49,606 nt of DNA, from assembly GCA_025352105.1 (NCBI GenBank), contig JANXUB010000009.1, forward strand, positions 1-49,606, in the 5' to 3' direction. This stretch comes from Burkholderiales bacterium. GTDB lineage: Bacteria; Pseudomonadota; Gammaproteobacteria; Burkholderiales; Casimicrobiaceae. The stretch's first letter is position 1. Each line of letters begins with the position of its first letter. The position numbers were made by a program, and so were the translations under genes. Below are positions 1 to 8,600 of this stretch, one piece after another. The notes under the pieces are model-generated. The model was not told the DNA's origin, made no database searches, and saw only the letters and a list, made by a program, of their open reading frames with translations.

Positions 1-126
1 GGTTTGCTACAGCTGCTCTCGCTCACGCTGTTCGAGAAAACGACATTGCAAGACCTGCTGCAAGGGGCTACAACACGCGAAAACGACGCACTCTCGGCTA
101 ACCAATTGAATTTGTTCGAGTTTTAA
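1..126 (+). CDS. IS4-family transposase, C-terminal end (cut by window start)
   Basis: Frame 1 is open from the window edge to the TAA at 124-126. The peptide contains LSLTLFEKT and ends NQLNLFEF. This is the usual tail of one IS4-type DDE transposase group, in which LSLTLFEKT is followed by a short variable linker and a terminal NQLNLF motif. Only about 41 residues are visible, and the catalytic DDE residues lie upstream of the window. Whether the element is complete cannot be judged. The family call is from memory of the motif, not from a search. Confidence 0.6.
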   Translation, partial: GLLQLLSLTLFEKTTLQDLLQGATTRENDALSANQLNLFEF

Positions 127-141
127 CCGGACACTAGTGGG
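127..141 (+). mobile_element. Putative right terminal repeat of the IS4-family element
   Basis: Directly after the transposase stop comes CCGGACACTAGTGGG. IS4-family elements of this type carry a terminal inverted repeat of this general form immediately behind the gene. The left end is outside the window, so the repeat cannot be paired and the exact boundary is uncertain. The recQ start region follows about 100 bp later. Confidence 0.4.
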
Positions 142-241
142 TAATCGGTGATAGTCGACTAAAATAGAAAATGCCCTGTAGCCCTCGTGAAATAGACTTT
201 TCAGAAAAAAGCCATTGGAATGGGTGTCTACAATCACGGTG

Positions 242-2485
242 ATGACGCATACATCGGACGCAACCCTCACCGCGCTCAAACGCGTCTTTGGATTCGACGC
301 TTTTCGCGGCGCGCAGGAGACCATTGTTGCCACCGTCGTCGGCGGTGGCGATGCACTCGTGCTGATGCCGACCGGTGGCGGCAAATCGCTCTGTTATCAG
401 CTGCCCGCGCTATTGCGCAGCGGCGTCGGCATCGTTGTTTCGCCGCTGATTGCGCTGATGCAGGATCAGGTCGACGCGATGAAAGAGATTGGCGTGGCGG
501 CCAGTTTTTTGAACTCCTCGCTGTCGATGGAAGAGGCCAATCGCGTTGAACGCGACATGCGTGCTGGCAAGTTAAAGCTCGTTTATGTTGCGCCGGAGCG
601 GTTGAACACAGAGCGTTTTTTGTCTTTGCTGGATGAGTTGAATGAGCGCGAGGAAATTGCGCTCTTTGCGATTGACGAGGCGCACTGCGTATCGCAGTGG
701 GGCCATGATTTCCGGGCGGACTATCTGGAGTTAACACTCCTGCACACGCGCTACCCGAACGTGCCGCGTATTGCGCTCACGGCCACGGCCGATACGGCAA
801 CGCGTGACGAAATTCGCAACAAACTCTCTCTGACCGACGCTGCGCAGTTCGTGTCAAGTTTTGATCGGCCGAACATTCATTATGCGGTGACGGATCGTCG
901 CGAAGAGCGCTCACAGTTACTGGAATTTCTTGAAAATCACGAGGACGAAGCCGGAATCGTTTACTGCATTTCCCGTGCAAAGGTCGATGAAACCGCAGGC
1001 TGGCTGCGCACCAAAGGCTTCAACGCAATCCCATATCACGCGGGGCTAGACGCCGAAAAACGGCGTAAACATCAAACGAAGTTTCTGCAAGACGATGCTG
1101 TGGTCATGGTGGCAACCGTTGCGTTCGGCATGGGGATCGACAAGCCCGATGTGCGCTTCGTCGCCCACCTTGATCTGCCAAAAAGCATCGAAGGTTATTA
1201 CCAGGAAACCGGCCGTGCAGGCCGCGACGGCGAGCCCGCGTTTGCATGGATGACGTACGGCCTGGCCGATGTCGTCAAGCAGCTGCGCTTCATCGACGAG
1301 AGCGACGCGGGCGAGGACTTCAAGCGCCTGCAAAAAAATCGGTTAGATCGCCTGCTGGCGCTCGCGGAGACGACCGCCTGTCGTCGTGCCGTGTTGCTCG
1401 ACTATTTCAGCGAGCCGCAGCCCACGGGTTATCGCTGCATGAACTGCGACAACTGCAATGATCCACCCGAAATGTGGGATGCAACGAAGCCTGCGCAGAT
1501 GTTTTTGTCGGCCGCAGTGCGCACTGGCCAATTTTTCGGCGCGGCGCATTTGATTGACGTGCTTCGCGGTAGCAAAAGCGAGAAGGTTCTCGCTCGCGGG
1601 CACGACAGCTTGCCCGTGCACGGCATTGGGGCTGCGTACGAGGTGGACGTGTGGCGATCGCTCATCCGGCAATTGGTTGCGCGCGGCGCGCTGTTCGCGG
1701 ATGCGGAGGCCTACGGTGCGCTCAAACTGACCGAGTCCGCACGCCCGATTTTGCGCGGTGAGCAATCCCTGACGATGCGAAAAATCGCCACGAAAGCGGA
1801 AAAGCGCAGCGAGCGAACGCGAGATCGGAAAGGCGCGTTGCGCAAAGGCAGCGCAGCGAAATCTGGCGGTGTCGTGGTTGATGCCTTGAGCGCGGACGCA
1901 CGGGGTCGCTTCGCTGTACTCAAGGTTTGGCGCACGGCGCAGGCCAACAGCGCGGGTATTCCTGCCTACATGATTTTCTCCGATGCGACGTTGCGCGGTA
2001 TTGCTGAGCAAGCTCCGACGACGAACGCCCAATTGCTGGAAGTTTCCGGAGTGGGCGACGCCAAACTTGAGCGTTACGGCGAATCAATCCTGACACTTCT
2101 GGCAGGCGAACACAGCGAGATTGAGGCGCTCACACCGAGCGAATCCTCCATCGAAGCGGCTGACGCATTCGACATGACGCCGACCGTTGCCCATAGCTTC
2201 GCGCTCATTAAAGACGGTCATCCGGTCGCCGCCATCGCCGCCGCGCGCGTGCTCGCCGCCAGCACGATTTACGGGCACCTCGCAGTCGCAATTTCAGCAG
2301 GCGCACTGACGCTCAAAGAAGTGTTGCCTGAGATCAGTGACGTCGAACTGGACGCAATGCGAAGTGCGCTGCGTAGCGCGCAAACCGAAGCGCCCGACGC
2401 AATTCTGAAGACCGCTGCTGAACACATCGGCGAAACGGCGAATGTGCCTTGGCTTAGATGCGTGCTGTCCGAGATGGCAATTTAG
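242..2485 (+). CDS. recQ: ATP-dependent DNA helicase RecQ
   Basis: RecQ is a 3'-5' superfamily 2 DNA helicase acting in recombination and fork repair. The protein has 747 residues from the ATG at 242. Visible motifs are Walker A TGGGKS (K48), the DEAH box at D145-H148 inside AIDEAHCVSQWGHDFR, ALTATA, and the motif VI segment GRAGRDG. A zinc-binding cysteine cluster begins at C380 and ends CMNCDNC. An RQC winged-helix region follows, then an HRDC domain (RGRFAVLKVWR... GVGDAKLERYG). The last ~110 residues look like the helix-turn-helix (HTH_40) tail found on longer bacterial RecQs. The frame stays open upstream to a TTG at 215 and a GTG at 239. ATG 242 was chosen because the RecQ fold begins soon after; there is no strong ribosome site to decide it. 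Confidence 0.93.
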   Translation: MTHTSDATLTALKRVFGFDAFRGAQETIVATVVGGGDALVLMPTGGGKSLCYQLPALLRSGVGIVVSPLIALMQDQVDAMKEIGVAASFLNSSLSMEEANRVERDMRAGKLKLVYVAPERLNTERFLSLLDELNEREEIALFAIDEAHCVSQWGHDFRADYLELTLLHTRYPNVPRIALTATADTATRDEIRNKLSLTDAAQFVSSFDRPNIHYAVTDRREERSQLLEFLENHEDEAGIVYCISRAKVDETAGWLRTKGFNAIPYHAGLDAEKRRKHQTKFLQDDAVVMVATVAFGMGIDKPDVRFVAHLDLPKSIEGYYQETGRAGRDGEPAFAWMTYGLADVVKQLRFIDESDAGEDFKRLQKNRLDRLLALAETTACRRAVLLDYFSEPQPTGYRCMNCDNCNDPPEMWDATKPAQMFLSAAVRTGQFFGAAHLIDVLRGSKSEKVLARGHDSLPVHGIGAAYEVDVWRSLIRQLVARGALFADAEAYGALKLTESARPILRGEQSLTMRKIATKAEKRSERTRDRKGALRKGSAAKSGGVVVDALSADARGRFAVLKVWRTAQANSAGIPAYMIFSDATLRGIAEQAPTTNAQLLEVSGVGDAKLERYGESILTLLAGEHSEIEALTPSESSIEAADAFDMTPTVAHSFALIKDGHPVAAIAAARVLAASTIYGHLAVAISAGALTLKEVLPEISDVELDAMRSALRSAQTEAPDAILKTAAEHIGETANVPWLRCVLSEMAI

Positions 2486-2488
2486 CGG

Positions 2489-2960
2489 GGTTTGGCCGCC
2501 CGTGGCCGTAAAACCGAAAGGCTCGTAAAAAGCCTTCGCTATCTCGTTTTTTGCATCCACCGCAATGGCCAACACCGCAAGGCCGCAATGTTGACAACTG
2601 CCCGAAAGGTTCGGTTCAGCGCATCCGTCAGCCGAAATTCTCCAACGCCCCGCCGTTTATGGTTTGTTCGACGGGTACTTGCCCGAGTAGCGTCACGGGA
2701 AGATGTGGAGAGCGAGGCATTTTTTACTTATGGATTTGCCTACGCTGCGGAGACATCAGCGGCGTCAATTACCGAAGCTGACAGTGCGTAAAAAGCGATC
2801 ACACCGGAACTCAGCGGCAGGGTCAGCACGAACGTAGCGGCTACACGCCGCCCAGAATCCTGAAGCGCCCGCTCACGCTGGGAGCGGCCCGACGACTTGC
2901 TGTTGCACGCAAAAAAGGTCGTCTGCTCGGGGCTTTCCTATTTCCGTCCACTCGGAACGG
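2489..2960 (-). pseudogene. Decayed GNAT acetyltransferase (TacT-like) pseudogene
   Basis: On the minus strand the pieces of a GNAT N-acetyltransferase can be read in order but in different frames. First comes a stretch with RRVAATFVLTLPLSSGVIAF and YALSASVIDAADV, ending at a stop near 2730. Then PHLPVTLLG. Last is the C-terminal hallmark VDAKNEIAKAFYEPFGFTA near 2505-2575. In the family the order is beta-strand YYALSA, then LPVxLLGRLAVD, then the acetyl-CoA site, then the AxxFYExFGF signature. The frameshifts and internal stops mean no complete protein can be made. Toxins of this type usually pair with a DUF1778 antitoxin upstream; none is recognisable here. Confidence 0.7.
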
Positions 2961-3029
2961 ATGGATCGGCACACACAATTGCGATTCGCTTACGCACTCA
3001 ACGAAATGTAGGCGGGATCGATGAAAAAC

Positions 3030-3050
3030 GTAAGTAGTTTTGCGGATGCG
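3030..3050 (+). repeat. Copy 1 of dispersed motif GTAAGTAGTTTTGCGGAT
   Basis: An 18-bp sequence here (3030-3047) is repeated exactly at 36491-36508. A close variant extending further downstream (...CGGATGC-GCGGTG) is found at 31975-32000, and a shorter variant at 18084-18107. This copy sits between the two pseudogenes. Its function is unknown. Confidence 0.6.
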
Positions 3051-3155
3051 CGGTGCTCGACATTACAAATAAGCTTGATTTGTAAATCTCTGACTTCGCC
3101 GCCCCTAAATAGTGCCCCAATTTCAATGGCTCACCTGATTTATTTCCAAGATCAT

Positions 3156-3960
3156 TCAAGCGAGATCCAGGAGACTCCAAGCCTCCAATTTCTTCGACAC
3201 TTTCGCGCGACGGTCGTTTTCGGTGTGTGGGCGGGCGTCAAAAGAATGCGCGATTCCCATGCTCGGGTTGCCTTTAGCCAATATTTGCATCATCTGCATC
3301 GCTTCACGCTCGCGCCAAGTCGGCAGCGCAATCCGACTGCCCGTGTGGCGTCGGCGCACGACATCGCCGCCTACCGCGTTGATCCCCTTGAAGTGATCAA
3401 TGCTGGCAACCTTCACGGCGCCATGGCCTCTGTCGCGCTTTGCGCGCGCCATTGCACCAACCCATTGATCACGTCACTCCGCACGATTTGGAAGTTCTTT
3501 GAGAACGTCGTGCCGTATCAGAATTTGCGGTGGCTCGTCAAGGCGCGCGCGGTCGTCGTCCCTCACGATAACTTGGATGCCGTCAAGCCCGCCAATTCGG
3601 CCGAAAAAAATCGTCATGCTTACGGAAAGTACCGATTGGCTAAATCGATTAATCCTGCTCTCCGAAAATACGGCGTTGCCAACAATTCGACGTGTCCCGC
3701 CCCCCGCAACAAACGCGACAACGTACGATGCCGAATGCACTACAACGCTCGCGCTGCTAGCCGCCGCCAATGGCCGTGCCGCAGCATCATGGGCAAAAAT
3801 AAAGGTCTGCGCAGCTGCGATAAATACCGCTTGATCACAGGCCATCGCCGAATCGCAGAAGCGAGCCTTGGCGTCGGCGAGCCATCTCTGCGCTGCGAAT
3901 CGATCTATGAATTCAGGGGCTGGTTAAAAGCGGGTTTTGTACTGCTTTTCCAGTACCAAA
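3156..3960 (-). pseudogene. Decayed PAS-GGDEF protein pseudogene
   Basis: The minus strand carries a PAS-like segment beginning near CDQAVFIAAAQTFIFAHDAA. It reaches the start of a GGDEF domain (RHDVLKELPNRAE) and meets an in-frame TGA. Translation past the stop continues the homology: RDQWVGAMARAKRDRG, then ASIDHFKGINAVGGD. The same order is seen in the intact protein at 18353-19510 (CDQAVL, SRHDILTELPNR, FRDRLKGAMARAQRH, NLDGFKAVN). Downstream the GG[D/E]EF loop itself is missing, and a fragment with EAMQMM and SMGIAHS remains. This is a dead paralogue or remnant of a diguanylate-cyclase-like gene. Its N-terminal limit is approximate. Confidence 0.65.
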
Positions 3961-4491
3961 CGGAACCTGTCGCCTTTACGCGGCTTGATGAAACAGTGCG
4001 CAGTGTCGCGTTGAATAATCTGACTTTCTTAAGCTGACTTTTGTGTAATCAAAATGAATATCACCGAAAAAGTAGCGCGGCACAACGGTGCCCGCGCCCT
4101 GAGTTCGGCTGGCATCGCAAGCGGATGGCTAGACGAACTTGGTCTATCGTGTGGCCGCTTGCAGTCACAGTCAGCGGGCAACGATGCGCCGTGAGCAACC
4201 GCCAATCAACCAAATGATCACCCACACGACCTCCTTTCGCACTTTATCCGCGAGCATTCTCGCTACAGCGAATCGTCCGCGCGCGCAACGCTTGAGCGTT
4301 ACAGCGTGGCTCCGTGTGATCGCTCAGGATCGCGCTGCGCGAACTGCGCGAACTGAGGCACGCTTGGCGACTGCCCAGGCTGAAAATTGTGGTGCGACAA
4401 CGACCGAATTGCAGCTAAAGCATCGAAAGTTCTGTGGCTTCGGTAACAAATCATCTAAAGTTAAAAGACTTTTCTGTGTTTCGGGAAAACT
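3961..4491. other. Non-coding or decayed stretch upstream of the HD-GYP gene
   Basis: No convincing gene is visible. A 46-codon open frame (ATG 4054, stop 4192-4194) beginning MNITEKVARHNG has no recognisable domain and no good ribosome site. A longer + frame at about 4139-4495 is rich in Arg and Ala without family features. The last ~60 bp are AT-rich (ATCTAAAGTTAAAAGACTTT) and are the likely promoter region for the gene at 4492, but no sigma-factor consensus can be assigned with confidence. Confidence 0.4.
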
Positions 4492-5583
4492 ATGAAAACG
4501 GGCGCAAGCACAATCCTGCTTATTGACGACGTTGCAGAAAACCTCGAGATCCTCTCAGAACTGCTCTCAGCTGAGCACCAAGTTCTGGCTGCGACATCAG
4601 GGTTGGAGGGGTTGCGCGTGGCCAACGGTCAACCGAAACCGGATCTGATACTGCTTGACATCATGATGCCATCGATGGACGGCTACGCCGTACTTGCGGC
4701 GTTGCGCGGCGACCCCGCGACACGGGATATTCCGGTTATTTTTCTCACCGCATTGGCCGACTCGGTCGCTGAGGAACATGGCCTTTTTTTGGGGGCCGCA
4801 GACTACATCGCCAAACCCATTAACGCTGCTGTGGCCTTGGCTCGCGTGCGCGTGCAACTTGAAGCCAAGCAAGCCCGTGAGTGGATGAGCAATCAAAACG
4901 CGGTGCTAGAGGCGGAGGTGGCCCGCCGCATGGCTGAAAACGATCTTACGCAGAAAGTCAGCATTCGTGCGCTCGCGCACTTGGCAGAAGCGCGAGATCC
5001 TGAGACCGGCAATCACATTTTGCGCACGCAAGAGTACGTGCGAAGAATGGCAGTGGGGCTGCGTCATCATCCTCGCTTCGCCGCTACGCTAAGCGATCAA
5101 TACATCGAACTGCTGGCTCGCTCAGCGCCACTTCACGACATCGGAAAAGTGGGCATTCCCGATCATATTTTGCTCAAACCGGGCAAGCTGACCTCCGAGG
5201 AATGGAGCATTATGCGAACACACGCCAAGCTTGGAAGCGACGCTATCGAAAAGGCCGAACTCGATATCGAGACTCCACTTCCTTTCCTGTCGGCGGCCAA
5301 GGAAATCGCCCACTGGCACCATGAAAAATGGGATGGCAGCGGGTATCCCGACGGCTTGATGGGCGACCAAATTCCGATCTCTGCGCGACTGATGGCGATG
5401 GCCGACGTGTTTGACGCTTTGATATCCGTGCGCGTTTACAAATCGGCGATGTCACACGACGAGGCGCGTGCCATCATTGCCGAAGGGCGTGGCAAACACT
5501 TCGATCCAGATGTGACCGATGCGTTCCTCGACGGCTTCTCTGACTTTGTGTCAATTGCCGCACAGTACAGTGACGCCGTGTGA
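4492..5583 (+). CDS. Response regulator with HD-GYP c-di-GMP phosphodiesterase domain
   Basis: A cytoplasmic RpfG-like protein of 363 residues. Residues ~6-125 form a receiver domain with the acidic pair D12/D13, phosphoacceptor D56 (LILLDIMMP) and the conserved Lys in ADYIAKP. A short helical linker leads to an HD-GYP domain. It has the metal-binding HD of HDIGKVGIPD (H215/D216), HHEKWDGSGYPDGL with GYP at 284-286, and DVFDAL. These domains hydrolyse c-di-GMP, so phosphorylation probably tunes degradation of the messenger. The gene lies 38 bp upstream of a large histidine kinase gene and may be co-transcribed with it. That makes the kinase, or the hybrid kinase beyond it, the likely phosphodonor (inference). 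Confidence 0.93.
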   Translation: MKTGASTILLIDDVAENLEILSELLSAEHQVLAATSGLEGLRVANGQPKPDLILLDIMMPSMDGYAVLAALRGDPATRDIPVIFLTALADSVAEEHGLFLGAADYIAKPINAAVALARVRVQLEAKQAREWMSNQNAVLEAEVARRMAENDLTQKVSIRALAHLAEARDPETGNHILRTQEYVRRMAVGLRHHPRFAATLSDQYIELLARSAPLHDIGKVGIPDHILLKPGKLTSEEWSIMRTHAKLGSDAIEKAELDIETPLPFLSAAKEIAHWHHEKWDGSGYPDGLMGDQIPISARLMAMADVFDALISVRVYKSAMSHDEARAIIAEGRGKHFDPDVTDAFLDGFSDFVSIAAQYSDAV

Positions 5584-5621
5584 TGCCAAGCATCAAAATA
5601 CCGAACACATAGCGTTGAATC

Positions 5622-8600
5622 ATGTCACCTGGCGTCGAATCGCTATCGCCACAATTGCCACAATCGGCAGAGACTGCCGCAGCGCTCGGAACTCGTGCTG
5701 TCAGCCGCGAGATGCTTTGGTTTGCAGCGGGCCTTGTTCTGATATCCGGCGCTCTAGTGGCTGCGGCGTTGTTCCATCTGCGTACGCAAGTTGTTGAGTC
5801 GGGACAACGGTTAACGGAGTCATTCGCGCAGGTTATAGAGGAGCAAACCACCCGCACACTTCAGGCCGTCGATCAGCAGCTGCAATTAGCAATCAGCCGG
5901 GCTGCGCTTCTCAATCTGTCGAGCCGTCCCGATGCATCCGTGGTGCGTCAGTTCTTTAGTGAACAAATGAAGGAAATGCCTTACGTAAGTTTGATGGCGA
6001 TCGTTGACGCCGAAGGCCAATTCCAATTTGCATCCAACGAAGCGGGTCTTGGCGTGAACGTGTCTGACCGCGACTATTTTGGGGTTTATCGTACCCATCC
6101 AGACACCACCTTTTTCGTCGGTACGCCGCTAATAAGCCGCAGCAACGGCAAGTGGACGGTTGTTACGTCCAGGCCCATGACGACGGGGAGCGGTCAGTTC
6201 GCGGGCATCATGATCGCCGCGCTTGAGCTGAGCTACATCGACAGGCTCTGGCGCACAGTCGATGTCGGAGACGGCGGATCGGTCGCGTTGTTTCGACGTG
6301 ACGGGACGTTGATGGTGCGCACGCCGTTTCAGGAGGCGGCGATGGGAAAGGTGTTCGCGAGCGGTCCGATATTCAAGGAATTGATCTTGAAGAACCCTGG
6401 CGGGGTCGTTCAAAGTGTGAGTGCCGTTGACGGAGTACGACGCATCTTTGCGTATCGAACTTTGTCAAGGCAGTCTGAACTAGTGGTCGTTGTGGGCCAG
6501 TCAGTTGATCGCGTTCTCGGCCCCTGGCGTACTTTGGCATCACTTACGGCGGCCGTTTGGCTAATCGCGTCCGTCGCCGTACTCCTACTTTGTACGCTGT
6601 TGCACCGCAATCAAAAGCAAAGAGCCCTTGCCGAAGCGCGCGCCCAACAAACAGCCGAACGACTCGATCTTGCGACTACCGCTGCCTCAATAGGTGTGTG
6701 GGACTGGGATTTGACAGCTGACGAGTGGTACGCGACATCCACTTACGCCACCATGCTCGGATATGCACCGGAGCAGGGGCTGGCCAGCCGGGAGCGCTGG
6801 TTCGAGCGCGTCCATCCAGACGACAAAGCAGCGGTCGCCGCCAGCATTCAGGCTGTGCTCGCGGGCAATCCCGCGCCCTATCAATACGAAGCGCGTCTGC
6901 GTCATGCAGACGGGACGTACCGGTGGATGCGCGTGATTGGGCGAATGCTCACGACGGACGACACAGGTAGAGCCACTCGTCTCGGTGGCGTGCGGATCGA
7001 CATCACGGATCAGAAGCTGGCGCAAATTGCACCCATGCGGTTGGCGGCGATTGTCAACTCATCGAACGACGCCATCATTTCACGAGACCTGCACGGCAGT
7101 ATCACGAGTTGGAATCGCGGCGCGGAAAAAATATTTGGATATTTAGCCGTTGAAATGATAGGTACCTCAATCCAGCGGCTCATTCCGTCCGATCGCATTG
7201 ACGAGGAGGCCGAAGTTATGGAAAGTATCCGACGCGGCCAAAGCGTGGAGTCCTTTGAATCGCGGCGACACGCCAAGGACGGCCGCGAGATAGCTGTTTC
7301 GATCACGGCCTCTCCGATCATCGACGTTGACGGAAAAATCATCGGCGCTTCGAAAACGGCGCGCGACATCACCAAGAAAAAAGTGGCCGAAATAGTGATT
7401 CGGGATAGTGAGGAGAGATACCGGACACTGTTCGAGTACGCGCCAGATGGCATCGTTATCGCAGACTTCGAGGGACATCTGATCGATGGCAACACCAGCC
7501 TGTGTCAGATGCTCGGGTACTCGCGCCAAGAGCTCAGCGCGCTGCGCGCCGCTGACATCGTTCCAGAGGCTGAGATTGAACACATCAACGCGGCGCTTAG
7601 CGAAATAAAAAACGGTGCAGATCATCGCAGGGAGTGGCAATTTCGAAGGAAGAACGGAGAAATTGTCCCTGTCGAAGTCGTTGCTACCCGTATGCCCGAT
7701 GGCAAACTCATGGCGCTGGCGCACGACATAACGGCTCGCAAACGTGCGGTAGACGCTTTGGTTCAGAGCGAGGCGCGTTACCGCGAGCTGTTCGACAGTA
7801 ACCCGCATCCGATGTGGGTTTTTGATTCGGAAACGCTGGCGTTTCTTGCGGTCAATGACGCTGCGGTCGCTCGCTACGGCTACAGTGAATACGAATTTCT
7901 GAACATGACGATTCGCGACCTTCGACCGGCGGACACCGTACCGGTTTTACTGGATCACTACAGTGCGGTTGACGGCGTTTTAAATGACCACGGCGTGTGG
8001 CGGCATCAGCTGAAGGACGGTCGCAACATACTGGTGGAGGTCAGCTCGCATGCCCTGGTGTTTAACGGGCGAAACGCGCGCGCGATCCTCGCGCACGACG
8101 TGACCGCGCGCACCGTAGCGGAGGAGCATCTTCGCGCCAGCGAAGAAAGTCTCGCCATAACGCTGCACTCCATCGGCGACGCGGTCATCGCTACAGACGT
8201 TCGCGGACGGATCACACGCATGAATCACACCGCAGAGCGCATGACTGGCTGGACCCTAGCGGAGGCCGTCTCGCGTCCCCTGACTGAGGTGTTTTGCATA
8301 GTGAACGCACAGACGCGCCTCACGCCGATTAATCCGGCTGCGCTGGTCATCGAGCGGGGCGAAATCGTCGGTTTGGCAAATCACACTGTACTGATCTCGC
8401 GCGACGGAACGGAATACCAAATTTCAGATAGTGCTGCTCCAATCCGGAACGCACACGGCGCTATTGACGGGGTCGTTCTTGTTTTCAGCGACGTCACTGA
8501 ACAATACCGGGCGCAACAGTCGCTGGCCGCGACGGTAGAAGTACTTGAGCGCACGGGTGCGATGGCAAAAGTCGGTGGATGGGAGTTGGATCTCGGCACC

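Noticed and set aside
3021-4037. A 338-codon open frame on the + strand
   Set aside because: No recognisable domain or plausible composition. The minus strand of the same region carries clear PAS-GGDEF remnants, so the frame is an antisense shadow of a pseudogene.
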